A DNA stretch of 64,000 nt from Candidatus Pelagibacter communis. Lineage in GTDB: Bacteria; Pseudomonadota; Alphaproteobacteria; Pelagibacterales; Pelagibacteraceae. Where the stretch lies: positions 1 to 64,000 of the forward strand of contig NZ_CVSQ01000051.1 in the NCBI RefSeq assembly GCF_001180165.1, in the 5' to 3' direction. Below, in pieces: positions 1 through 7,837 of this stretch; position 1 is the stretch's first letter, and the number at the start of each line of letters is the position of its first letter. The notes under the pieces were generated by a model. It was not told the origin of the DNA. It did no database searches and worked only from the letters and a program-made list of their open reading frames with translations. The translations under genes and the position numbers were made by a program.

Positions 1-1578
1 TGGAATGAGGCTGCGCCTTGTAACATTGCGCTAATGAGACAAGCTCAATCAGTTAAAAAAGGAGTTAGAGCTAATGGTGGAACCCCAAGAGAATTTTGTA
101 CAATTACTGTTACAGATGGTATTGCAATGGGGCATGAAGGAATGAAGTCTTCATTGATATCTAGAGAAGTAATTGCTGATTCAGCTGAACTTACTGTAAG
201 AGGTCATTGTTATGATGCATTAGTAGGGATTGCAGGATGTGATAAATCTTTGCCAGGTCTAATGATGTCTATGGTTAGATTAAATGTACCAAGTGTATTT
301 ATATACGGTGGATCAATTCTTCCAGGCAGATACAAAGGTAAAGATGTAACAGTAGTAGATGTATTTGAAGCAGTTGGAAAACATTCATCTGGTCAAATGT
401 CTGCTGCAGAACTTAGAAAATTAGAATTAGTTGCTTGTCCAAGTGCAGGTGCTTGTGGTGGACAATTTACAGCAAATACAATGGCATGTGTATCTGAAGC
501 TATTGGATTAGCACTTCCTTATTCAGCGGGAACACCAGCTCCATATGAAGAAAGAGATAAATACGCAAAAGCTAGTGGTAAAATGGTTATGAACCTTTTG
601 AAAAAAGGGATTAAACCAAGAGACATTGTAACTAAAAAAGCTTTAGAAAATGCTGCAACAGTTGTTGCTGCTACTGGTGGTTCTACAAATGCAGGATTAC
701 ATTTACCTGCTATTGCAAATGAAGCTGGAATTAAATTTGATTTAATGGATGTTGCTAAAATTTTTAAAAGAACACCTTATCTTGCAGATTTAAAACCGGG
801 TGGAAAATATGTTGCAAAAGATATGTGGTTAGCAGGTGGTGTACCAATGTTATTAAAAACTTTATATGAAGGTGGATATATTCATGGAGACTGTATGACT
901 GTTACAGGTAAAACTATGAAAGAAAATTTAAAAAATATTAAATTTAATCCTAAACAAAAAGTAATGAGATCTTATAAAGATCCATTATCACCAACAGGTG
1001 GTGTAGTTGGTTTAAAAGGAAACTTAGCTCCAGAGGGAGCAATTGTTAAAGTTGCAGGACTTAAAAAATTACAATTTACTGGAAAAGCAAGATGCTTTGA
1101 TAATGAAGAAAGCGCTATGAAAGCTGTTCAAAGTAGAAAGTATAATGATGGTGATGTAATTATTATTAGATACGAAGGACCAGTTGGAGGTCCTGGTATG
1201 AGAGAAATGTTATCGACAACAGGTGCAATCTATGGACAAGGAAAAGGGGAGAAAGTTGCCCTTATAACAGACGGTAGGTTCTCTGGTGCTACAAGAGGCT
1301 TTTGTGTGGGTCACGTAGGCCCTGAGGCCGCTCTAGGGGGTCCTATAGGCCTTTTACGTACAGGAGATATCATTGATATTGATGCCAAAAAAGGGACGAT
1401 CAATGTAAGGCTCTCTAAAAAAGAAATGGCTGCAAGAAAAAGAAAATGGAAAGCTAGAAAATCAGATTTTGGATCTGGTACTTTATGGAAATATGCACAA
1501 ACAGTTGGACCGGCATATTTAGGTGCACCAACACACCCAGGTAAGAAAAAAGAAGTTAAGGATTATTCAGAGATTTAA
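1..1578 (+). CDS. ilvD: Dihydroxy-acid dehydratase, 5' truncated by the window edge
   Basis: IlvD dehydrates 2,3-dihydroxy-acids to 2-oxo-acids in valine, isoleucine and pantothenate synthesis. The reading frame is open from base 1, so the ATG at 34 is internal and the true start lies off-window; 525 residues are visible of a usual 550-570. Three cysteines expected to bind the Fe-S cluster are present: residue 7 of the visible part (PCN), residue 80 (GCDKS) and residue 152 (PSAGACGG). The GGSTN motif and the C-terminal DGRFSGAT motif are also seen. The stop codon shares one base with the start of the next gene. Family identity is certain. Confidence 0.97.
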   Translation, partial: WNEAAPCNIALMRQAQSVKKGVRANGGTPREFCTITVTDGIAMGHEGMKSSLISREVIADSAELTVRGHCYDALVGIAGCDKSLPGLMMSMVRLNVPSVFIYGGSILPGRYKGKDVTVVDVFEAVGKHSSGQMSAAELRKLELVACPSAGACGGQFTANTMACVSEAIGLALPYSAGTPAPYEERDKYAKASGKMVMNLLKKGIKPRDIVTKKALENAATVVAATGGSTNAGLHLPAIANEAGIKFDLMDVAKIFKRTPYLADLKPGGKYVAKDMWLAGGVPMLLKTLYEGGYIHGDCMTVTGKTMKENLKNIKFNPKQKVMRSYKDPLSPTGGVVGLKGNLAPEGAIVKVAGLKKLQFTGKARCFDNEESAMKAVQSRKYNDGDVIIIRYEGPVGGPGMREMLSTTGAIYGQGKGEKVALITDGRFSGATRGFCVGHVGPEAALGGPIGLLRTGDIIDIDAKKGTINVRLSKKEMAARKRKWKARKSDFGSGTLWKYAQTVGPAYLGAPTHPGKKKEVKDYSEI

Positions 1579-2783
1579 TGAAAATTCGTCCAGTTATTTT
1601 ATGCGGAGGTGCTGGAACTAGACTTTGGCCAAATTCTAAAAATCATCAAGCAAAACAGTTTATTGATTTTGGTAATTGGACTTTACTTGGAAAAACACTC
1701 GAGAGGACAAAAGCATCAATATTTGATGCGCCAGTTATTAGTACAAATAAAAAATATCTTAAACAAATAAAACAACATCTTAGAAAGCACAAAATAAATA
1801 AGTACAAAATTGTTCTAGAACCAGCAAAAAGAAATACTGCGCCAGCTATATTAAGTACGGCCTTAATTAAAGATATCCCAAACAATCAACCTTTAATGTT
1901 TTTTTCAGCAGACCATTTAATTGAAAAGATGAGTATTTTTAATACGGCAATTAATAAAAACAAAAAGAACTTAAGTGATCAAAATATATTTATATTTGGG
2001 ATAAAACCAACCTCACCATCTAGTGAATATGGTTATTTTTTAACAAAAAAAATTAAAGGAAATATTAATAAAGTAAATAGATTTATTGAAAAACCAAAAG
2101 AAGCTAAAGCAAAACAAATTATAAAGAATAAAGGTTATTGGAATTCAGGAATGTTTTATCTTCGAAAAGACTCCATTATTAATAACTTTAAAAAATATCA
2201 GCCTAAAACTTATAAAAATTGTGTAAATGCAGTTAATAAAGCAAAATATAAGGCTAATACATATTATTTAAACAAAGCTTCATTTATAAAAGCGACCGCT
2301 AAATCTTTTGATTATGCAATTCTAGAAAAAACAAAACAAATTAACGCTATCAAATTAGACATTCCTTGGTCAGATCTTGGTAGCTGGAAAGAAATTCTGA
2401 AGATGTATGACAAAAATAAAAACAAATATATCAAGAGAAAAAATGTCTATTACCGTCCATGGGGCAGATATACTAATTTATTTGAAGGAAGAGAGTTTTT
2501 AATCAAAGAGTTATATGTAAAACCAAAAGGAATTTTAAGTTTACAAAAACACCATCACCGAGCTGAACATTGGCTAGTCACACAAGGAAATGCTAAGATA
2601 ACTCTTAATAAAGATATAATTGTTAAAAAGCCAGGTGAACATATATTCATACCATTAGAAGCCATTCATAGAGTTCAAAATTCAGGAAAAAAACCTGTTA
2701 AAATTGTTGAAGCGCAAGTTGGATCAATTTTAAAAGAAAGCGATATTGTTAGATTTCAAGATGTCTATGGAAGAGTAAAATGA
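1578..2783 (+). CDS. manC: Mannose-1-phosphate guanylyltransferase / mannose-6-phosphate isomerase (type II PMI-GMP)
   Basis: A bifunctional sugar-nucleotide enzyme of the AlgA/CpsB/ManC family that makes GDP-mannose for surface polysaccharides. The N-terminal nucleotidyltransferase domain carries the pyrophosphorylase signature (residues 8-18, LCGGAGTRLWP) and a FIEKPK motif near residue 170. The C-terminal part (about 295-395) is a cupin with the metal-binding QKHHHRAEHW cluster. At 401 residues it is shorter than the usual 460-480, mostly in the nucleotidyltransferase half. It overlaps ilvD by one base (TAATG) and dgkA by four (ATGA), so the three are probably co-transcribed. Which activities remain cannot be read from sequence. 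Confidence 0.88.
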   Translation: MKIRPVILCGGAGTRLWPNSKNHQAKQFIDFGNWTLLGKTLERTKASIFDAPVISTNKKYLKQIKQHLRKHKINKYKIVLEPAKRNTAPAILSTALIKDIPNNQPLMFFSADHLIEKMSIFNTAINKNKKNLSDQNIFIFGIKPTSPSSEYGYFLTKKIKGNINKVNRFIEKPKEAKAKQIIKNKGYWNSGMFYLRKDSIINNFKKYQPKTYKNCVNAVNKAKYKANTYYLNKASFIKATAKSFDYAILEKTKQINAIKLDIPWSDLGSWKEILKMYDKNKNKYIKRKNVYYRPWGRYTNLFEGREFLIKELYVKPKGILSLQKHHHRAEHWLVTQGNAKITLNKDIIVKKPGEHIFIPLEAIHRVQNSGKKPVKIVEAQVGSILKESDIVRFQDVYGRVK

Positions 2784-3112
2784 TAACTAAACTTTATAAA
2801 AATCTCATCAACTCGTTAAATGGTTTAAAAATTGTAATTAGTGAAAAATCCTTTGTAATGGAATTGATTTTAGGTGTATTTTTAATTCCTTATATTTTTT
2901 TATCCAATATCGAATTTAATTATAAACTATTCTTGTTAGTTCTTTATTTTTTGTTACTAGCAACAGAAATAATGAATACAGCTATTGAAAAATTATCAGA
3001 TAAATTTACTAAAGATTTTGATAATGATATAAAAAATATAAAGGATTTATCAAGTGCATCGGTCTTTATAGTTTTGATAACACTAATCTTAACTTTTTTT
3101 CTTACAATTTAA
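2780..3112 (+). CDS. dgkA: Diacylglycerol kinase (DgkA family)
   Basis: A small inner-membrane kinase that phosphorylates diacylglycerol to phosphatidic acid, recycling lipid released by envelope synthesis. At 110 residues it has family length, with three hydrophobic segments. The conserved core is visible as ATEIMNTAIEKLSD (about residues 70-83), containing the two glutamates of the active site, followed by the K-D-x-S-x-A type motif (IKDLSSASV). It starts inside the preceding stop (ATGA). An AT-rich inverted repeat covers its stop codon and may end the operon. Confidence 0.9.
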   Translation: MITKLYKNLINSLNGLKIVISEKSFVMELILGVFLIPYIFLSNIEFNYKLFLLVLYFLLLATEIMNTAIEKLSDKFTKDFDNDIKNIKDLSSASVFIVLITLILTFFLTI

Positions 3113-3130
3113 TTACAATTAAATTGTAAG
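3101..3130. terminator. AT-rich hairpin over the dgkA stop
   Basis: The 10-bp arms at 3101-3110 and 3121-3130 are perfect inverted repeats (CTTACAATTT / AAATTGTAAG) with a 10-base loop. The left arm contains the dgkA stop. There is no strong T-run after it, so termination is an inference from position at the end of an operon. Confidence 0.4.
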
Positions 3131-3143
3131 ATATCAGGACGTA

Positions 3144-3178
3144 TATGGCCGTGTTAAGCAACATATAACACGACCATA
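3144..3178. terminator. Hairpin between convergent dgkA and the PiT-like gene
   Basis: Arms at 3144-3156 and 3166-3178 form a 13-bp stem with one non-Watson-Crick position, which is a G-U wobble in a minus-strand transcript. The stem is unusually G/C-rich for this window. It sits 10 bases past the end of the minus-strand permease gene, so it most likely ends that transcript. No clear T-run follows. Confidence 0.5.
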
Positions 3179-3187
3179 AAGATTTAT

Positions 3188-4153
3188 TTAAAACCAATTA
3201 TTTGGAATAATTATGTAGTGGATCGCCAAAACGATACCTACTGAAACACTTAATCCAAAAATCATTTTAAGAAAGTCCTTACCAATTAATGGAAAGACAT
3301 ACTTAAATTTATATTCTTTATTCATAGTTGATATTGCAAGCTCTCTACCACACAATAGACCAACGAATACCCATGTTGTTGACATTGGTAGATCATTAAG
3401 CTCTTTAAAGTAGAATAAAACACCAGCATAAATTACGTTAATAATAGTAGCTGATCTTGCATATCTTGTTCCTGTTTTTTCAAGAACAACTTTTTGAATT
3501 GGTCCACCTTGAATGTAGAAAATGTAAAATAGCAATGAAGTAAAGTAAGCCATGACAATTAAAAGTAATGATAAATCTAATTGTCTAGGTAAATATACTG
3601 CTATATTAGCTACATCGTGAGATAACCAAACCCACCATAACCAACCTGAAGAAATCCATACTGCATTTCTCCAAAAACCTATCCATTTTTCGTCTACTTC
3701 ATCAAATTTTTCATTAATGAGCTTTGATACCAATATCCAGGCTATATAAGCAACCATTGCTGCCAATCCATAACCTACAACGCTTTTTAACAACATTTTT
3801 TCAAGCACAACGGTTGAAGCAAATGCTGAAAGAACTAAAAAGGTCGTTGATACAGGTATCCCAATTCTCGTTAATAATAATAGTATTGCAGGTGCTACTG
3901 CATGATACCATTGAATTTCTTGATAAGGTATTCTAGTTAATCTTCCGTAAGAAATATCACCATCATACGCATACCACCCCCAAGCTAAAGCAAAAATCAT
4001 AACTGCTGATGCCGATCCAGCTAGTACGTACCACTTAAACCACTTCTTTTTTGAAGCTATAAAGGTACCAAGTGTTTGAATTGAGTCGTTAGCGATTACG
4101 CTATATCCAGCAAGGGCAAACCCTATAACTGTATATACTAAAGTCATATCCAT
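3188..4153 (-). CDS. PiT-like inorganic phosphate/anion permease family membrane protein
   Basis: A polytopic membrane protein of 321 residues with about nine or ten hydrophobic segments. Two internally related motifs resemble the inverted repeats of PiT permeases: IANDSIQTLGT near residue 20 and SHDVANIAVYLP near residue 180. Serine/threonine pairs (PVSTTFLV, PMSTTWVF) lie at the equivalent position of each half. PiT proteins carry phosphate with a cation, but this one is divergent, so the substrate is uncertain. The start has a good ribosome site (TAGGAG) seven bases upstream; an ATG two codons inside is an alternative. It lies just beyond the arsenate operon on the same strand, separated by 260 non-coding bases. 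Confidence 0.6.
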   Translation of the reverse strand: MDMTLVYTVIGFALAGYSVIANDSIQTLGTFIASKKKWFKWYVLAGSASAVMIFALAWGWYAYDGDISYGRLTRIPYQEIQWYHAVAPAILLLLTRIGIPVSTTFLVLSAFASTVVLEKMLLKSVVGYGLAAMVAYIAWILVSKLINEKFDEVDEKWIGFWRNAVWISSGWLWWVWLSHDVANIAVYLPRQLDLSLLLIVMAYFTSLLFYIFYIQGGPIQKVVLEKTGTRYARSATIINVIYAGVLFYFKELNDLPMSTTWVFVGLLCGRELAISTMNKEYKFKYVFPLIGKDFLKMIFGLSVSVGIVLAIHYIIIPNNWF

Positions 4154-4413
4154 TTTTTCTCCTATATATTATTGTTTTCGGTTCTGTCTAATAATGACTT
4201 GAGAATGTAAATATTCATTAAAGAGAAAATAATCTACGATTAAATTTATTTGTTTAAGAATCAACATGGAGATTCATTGATAATTATTACAAGCTAGAGA
4301 TAAATCTACAAATGAATTTAATTATTTTGGAAAGTACGAGTTGATTCGCTTTAGATATATTATTTCAAAATTATGTAAATAAAATTATATATATTTTACA
4401 TGTAGAAGTTGTG
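4154..4413. other. Non-coding gap between the PiT-like gene and the aquaporin gene
   Basis: This 260-base AT-rich gap has no credible ORF. It must hold the promoter of the minus-strand permease and the end of the aquaporin transcript. Bases 4373-4401 form an inverted repeat (ATGTAAA / TTTACAT, AT-rich loop) that could terminate the aquaporin transcript. A convincing Pho box was not found. Confidence 0.45.
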
Positions 4414-5064
4414 TTATTTATAGATAATTCTAAGAATATACGCTGCTAAAATTAATCCAATAAACTCAGCTAAAATATATGTTGGCGTATTAAGATAATT
4501 AATTCCTGTAAAAGAATCAGTAAATGTTCTTGCTAAAGATACAGCTGGATTTGCAAAAGATGTTGATGAAGTAAACCAATAGCCCGCGGAAATATATGTT
4601 GCTACGCTAATAGCAACTATTGTTTTTCCGTCCTTTAGAGTTGCAAAAATTATAAATATTAGACCAAAAGTTGCTACAATTTCAGAAACAAATATATGTA
4701 ACCCATCTCTATTTTTAGCTGATAACTCTAAAAGACTGTGTTCAAAAAAGACATTTGCAAACATTACTCCTAATAAACAACCAGATATTTGTGCAGGAAT
4801 GTAATATTTTAAAAGATTACCTTTAATTTTTTTTCTGAAAAACATCGCAAGACTTACAAAAGGATTAAAATGAGCCCCTGAAATATCAGCAAAGGCTGTA
4901 ATTAAGACAAATAATCCAGCTCCAGTAGCAATTGTATTAGCTAAAAGCCTAATGCCATCATCATTAGTTAGATTTTCTGCCATGATCCCAGATCCAACAA
5001 TAATCATGACAAGAAAACAACTTCCTAAAAATTCACCAATTAATATGTTTTTTTTAATTTTCAT
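4414..5064 (-). CDS. aqpS: MIP-family channel (AqpS-like aquaglyceroporin)
   Basis: A major intrinsic protein of 216 residues with six hydrophobic segments. Both half-helix pore motifs are present: HFNPF (65-69; the usual NPA alanine is replaced by Phe) and ANPAVSLAR (171-179), where R179 is the selectivity-filter arginine. It directly follows arsC and overlaps it by 11 bases, the arrangement known from rhizobial ars operons, where AqpS lets arsenite made by ArsC leave the cell down its gradient. The arsenite role is inferred from this pairing; the channel family itself is clear. Confidence 0.85.
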   Translation of the reverse strand: MKIKKNILIGEFLGSCFLVMIIVGSGIMAENLTNDDGIRLLANTIATGAGLFVLITAFADISGAHFNPFVSLAMFFRKKIKGNLLKYYIPAQISGCLLGVMFANVFFEHSLLELSAKNRDGLHIFVSEIVATFGLIFIIFATLKDGKTIVAISVATYISAGYWFTSSTSFANPAVSLARTFTDSFTGINYLNTPTYILAEFIGLILAAYILRIIYK

Positions 5065-5488
5065 TATTTAACCAAATATTAATTTTTTCATTTATTTTAT
5101 CGTAAGTCACATTAATTATTTCGTTTATCTGATTTTCATCAGAATTTTTAAATTTTGATACAGGATCTTCAATATCCCAATGAATAATTTTGTTATTATT
5201 TGGCCATATAGGGCAAACCTCGTTATTTGCATTATTACACACTGTAATTACATGATCTATATTAAATTTCTTATCTAAAAATATTTCAAAATTTTTCGAA
5301 GAATAATTTTCAAGATTAAAATTTTTTATTTTAGTTAAATATAATTTGATATTTTCGTTAATTTTTCCTGTAGGATTACTACCAGCACTGTAAGCTTTAA
5401 ACTTAAATGAATATTTATTGTTAATAATACTTTCAGCTATGATGCTTCTTGCAGAATTACCAGTACATACAAACAGTATATTTTTCAT
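5054..5488 (-). CDS. arsC: Arsenate reductase, LMW-phosphatase type
   Basis: Reduces arsenate to arsenite in the cytoplasm. The 144-residue protein has the low-molecular-weight phosphatase loop CTGNSARS with catalytic C8 and R14, and the ArsC-type general-acid region HWDIEDPV about residues 104-111. Further cysteines in the VCNNANNEVCP segment (around 84-93) match the redox cysteines of thioredoxin-coupled ArsC. It starts on the stop of the upstream small gene (TAATG) and overlaps the aquaporin gene, so the three form one operon. No arsR regulator or ArsB/Acr3 pump is seen nearby. Confidence 0.9.
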   Translation of the reverse strand: MKNILFVCTGNSARSIIAESIINNKYSFKFKAYSAGSNPTGKINENIKLYLTKIKNFNLENYSSKNFEIFLDKKFNIDHVITVCNNANNEVCPIWPNNNKIIHWDIEDPVSKFKNSDENQINEIINVTYDKINEKINIWLNNEN

Positions 5489-5709
5489 TAAATTATGATT
5501 TTATAAATTCCTATTAAAAATAAAGGTATTTGTAATCCAAAATTAGTTAAGATAGCCTTATCTTTGCTAATAAAACCAGCAATAGTCCATCCAATAACTC
5601 CTAATCCATGAAAATATATATTTAATGGATATATATTTAAATTAGTTAAAAGTATTCCTGTTAGTACCAAAAATGTACTTATCCACTTAAGATATTTTCT
5701 AATAAACAT
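5488..5709 (-). CDS. Small membrane protein heading the arsenate operon
   Basis: An unnamed 73-residue protein, almost entirely hydrophobic, with two or three membrane segments (about 8-25, 30-48, 53-72) and short basic loops. I do not recognise a functional family. It has a clear ribosome-binding site (GAGAGGA) and its stop overlaps the arsC start (TAATG), so it is translationally coupled to arsC and is the first gene of the operon. A role in arsenic or phosphate handling is suggested only by position. Confidence 0.75.
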   Translation of the reverse strand: MFIRKYLKWISTFLVLTGILLTNLNIYPLNIYFHGLGVIGWTIAGFISKDKAILTNFGLQIPLFLIGIYKIII

Positions 5710-5793
5710 GATTTCCTCTCTAAATTTTTTTAAATAATTGTTCTATTTATAAAATATTGAGGTTAACTAAAAGAAAGATTTTAATTTTATAGT

Positions 5794-6675
5794 TTAATTT
5801 TTTTGAAGTTCGTAGATAGAAACATAATGTCTCTTTTTGGGTAGAGGTATTATTGTTGGAACTTTAGTTAATCTTGGTTTTATTGATTTATTTCCTACAA
5901 TAATATTTTTGTCATAATTTTCTAAATTAACTTCAGGATGAGGGTTTCCATCATTAATTAGTGGCCATGCATCACAAGCTCTATATCCAAATAAAATTAA
6001 GGGTCTTGAGTTATTCATTTGATTGTGTCCAGACCCATGAACTGATCTACAATGAAAAAATACTACTGTTCCGGCCGTTCCAGTTATTGAAACACTATCT
6101 TTAGTTCCTATTTTATTTTTCTTAGTATCTATTTTTCCAACAAAATAATTTTCTTTATTGTGGTGACTGTGCAATTTCTTTTTATGTGAATTCTTTATTA
6201 TTTTTAGAGGCCCATTTTTCTCATAGCAATCATCCAAATATATACCAACTGTTATTAAATCATCATTGGTATGTGGGTAAAAGGCCCAATCTTGATGCCA
6301 GCCAATTTCACTTCCTTTTTTCTTATTTGGTAATTTAAAATTTAATTTACCTAGATGAAATCTCACTGTTCCACCTAATAATTTTTTAGCTATAGATATT
6401 ATTTTTTTATTTCTAGATAGTTGATAGAAGATCTTATGTCTGTTTTGAGGATTATTTAATCTTAAAATTTCCTTATTTTTTGAGGAACTAGAATTGTAAA
6501 CAAAATGATAATTGTCATAAGATTGAGTACTGTTTTGGTTATTTGATCTTTTTCTTGCCTTCTCTTTAGAAATTACTTCATTTACAACTTTATTTATTTT
6601 GTTGATCTCTTTTTGGGTAATTAGATTTTTTTTTACAAGAAACCCATTATTCTTAAACTGATTAAGATCGTTCAT
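5794..6675 (-). CDS. Phytanoyl-CoA dioxygenase (PhyH) family Fe(II)/2-oxoglutarate oxygenase
   Basis: A 293-residue member of the PhyH family of non-haem iron oxygenases. The iron-binding facial triad is visible: H127 and D129 in GWHQDW and a distal histidine near 213 (RSVHGSGHN), followed by an arginine (NNSRPL) suited to 2-oxoglutarate binding. The family hydroxylates varied small molecules, lipids and osmolytes, so the substrate cannot be named. It stands alone on the minus strand, with gaps of about 75-85 bases on both sides, so it is probably its own transcription unit. Confidence 0.8.
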   Translation of the reverse strand: MNDLNQFKNNGFLVKKNLITQKEINKINKVVNEVISKEKARKRSNNQNSTQSYDNYHFVYNSSSSKNKEILRLNNPQNRHKIFYQLSRNKKIISIAKKLLGGTVRFHLGKLNFKLPNKKKGSEIGWHQDWAFYPHTNDDLITVGIYLDDCYEKNGPLKIIKNSHKKKLHSHHNKENYFVGKIDTKKNKIGTKDSVSITGTAGTVVFFHCRSVHGSGHNQMNNSRPLILFGYRACDAWPLINDGNPHPEVNLENYDKNIIVGNKSIKPRLTKVPTIIPLPKKRHYVSIYELQKN

Positions 6676-6749
6676 TGAAAATTATTATATTTAAAAATAA
6701 TAAATTTTCTTTAAAAAAATATGTTTTTTGCTTCAAATAAACTAATAAA

Positions 6750-7766
6750 CTAGCAACCTTTAAAAGAAGCAGACATATTTCTAATCAATTTAAAGTATAG
6801 ATCTTTACCTGAATCTAAAGTTGCACCTAGTGGGTCTAAAACACCAGTTTTAATCTTCATATCTTTAGCAACAGCATTAATAATATCAGGATTAAATTGA
6901 GGTTCAGAGAATACACAAGCAACTTTATCATGTTCAATGATTTCTCTAATTTCAGCTAGTTGTTCAGCTCCAGGCATTACATCAGTATTAACAGTAAATG
7001 CACCTAAAACTTTAACATTAAATCTTTTTTCAAAATATTGATATGCATCATGGAATACAATTGAAGAAACGCTGCTACTTAAATCTGTCATTACATCAAT
7101 TGTAAGTTTATCGATTTCTTGTAAAGCTTTAGCTAAATTATTTTTGTATTTAGCTTCATTTTTAGGATCATTTTCAATTAAATGTTCAGCCATTTCATTT
7201 AACATAGCTTTTGCATTAATTGGGTCCAACCAAATGTGTGGATCAAATTCACCATGTGCATGTCCATCATGATCGTCATGTCCATGATCGTCATGATCAT
7301 CTTCTTTTTTACCGTGGTCATCATGTCCATGATCGTCATGATCATCTTCTTTTTTACCATGATCGTCATGCCCATGATCGTCATGATCATGTTCGTCAAA
7401 AATATTTCTTTCTCTAAATTTTAATACTTGCAAACCTTTGATTTCTATTAATTCAATTTTTTCTGCTTTTTTTGCAATTGAACTTAGTGGTTTTTCTAAA
7501 AAATTTTCTAAATCTTCACCTACCCAAAATATTAGATCAGCATTTTGGAGCATTTTTGCATGAGAAGGCTTCATTGCAAATCCGTGGGGAGATGCATATC
7601 CATCAACTATTAGATCAGGTTTAGCAATACCGTCCATTAAATAACTAGCTAATGAATGAATTGGTTTAATAGAAGCAACTACTTTTATTTCAGCGTTTGC
7701 TGGTGTAAAGAATGTTAGAATTGATAATATTGAGAATATAAGTGGTATTTTTTTAATATTTTTCAT
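6750..7766 (-). CDS. znuA: Zinc ABC transporter periplasmic binding protein ZnuA
   Basis: The zinc receptor of the ZnuABC importer. It has a signal peptide (hydrophobic segment to about residue 25, cleavage near ANA-EIK) and zinc-ligand regions KPIHSL, DPHIWLDP and FHDAYQYF. Between about residues 125 and 172 lies a His/Asp-rich loop made of a 15-residue unit (HDDHGHDDHGKKEDD) repeated twice and a partial third copy. Such loops collect zinc in high-affinity ZnuA proteins. The gene is divergent from znuCB-zur with two Zur-type palindromes between. Length (338) is normal. Confidence 0.95.
   Translation of the reverse strand: MKNIKKIPLIFSILSILTFFTPANAEIKVVASIKPIHSLASYLMDGIAKPDLIVDGYASPHGFAMKPSHAKMLQNADLIFWVGEDLENFLEKPLSSIAKKAEKIELIEIKGLQVLKFRERNIFDEHDHDDHGHDDHGKKEDDHDDHGHDDHGKKEDDHDDHGHDDHDGHAHGEFDPHIWLDPINAKAMLNEMAEHLIENDPKNEAKYKNNLAKALQEIDKLTIDVMTDLSSSVSSIVFHDAYQYFEKRFNVKVLGAFTVNTDVMPGAEQLAEIREIIEHDKVACVFSEPQFNPDIINAVAKDMKIKTGVLDPLGATLDSGKDLYFKLIRNMSASFKGC
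7254..7391 (-). repeat. 45-bp tandem repeat encoding the ZnuA histidine loop
   Basis: An in-frame tandem array inside znuA, with a unit of 45 bp (15 codons), two full copies and a partial third. The copies differ by a few silent or near-silent bases. It produces spurious open frames on both strands. Unit number is likely to vary between strains by slippage. Confidence 0.85.
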
Positions 7767-7785
7767 AATAAGTAATTTAATTGGT

Positions 7786-7800
7786 TGTTATAATATAACA
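7786..7800. promoter_or_regulatory. Zur-type operator 1 (perfect palindrome)
   Basis: TGTTATAATATAACA is a perfect 7-1-7 palindrome. It matches the GTTATA-N-TATAAC core reported for alphaproteobacterial Zur boxes. It lies 20 bases upstream of the znuA start and 38 upstream of znuC, in the divergent promoter region. Zur binding is inferred; zur itself is in the same locus. Confidence 0.75.
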
Positions 7801-7802
7801 GT

Positions 7803-7819
7803 ATGTAATAATATAACAT
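7803..7819. promoter_or_regulatory. Zur-type operator 2 (imperfect palindrome)
   Basis: ATGTAATAATATAACAT is palindromic at 14 of 16 paired positions and shares the ATATAACA half with operator 1. It sits 18 bases upstream of znuC. The centres of the two sites are about 18 bases apart, so one may serve each divergent gene. Confidence 0.6.
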
Positions 7820-7837
7820 TTACAAGTCAAGCAATTT

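Noticed and set aside
34-36. ATG at 34 as the ilvD start
   Set aside because: The frame is open from base 1 and the upstream residues include the conserved PCN cysteine.
4154-4260. Pho box upstream of the PiT-like permease
   Set aside because: CTGTC-like bases occur near 4186 but there is no repeated 7-mer with correct 11-base spacing.
7199-7424. Open frames on both strands across the ZnuA histidine loop, and a CRISPR-like look
   Set aside because: They are by-products of the 45-bp coding repeat; units are contiguous with no spacers, and the translations are low-complexity Met/Ile/His strings.
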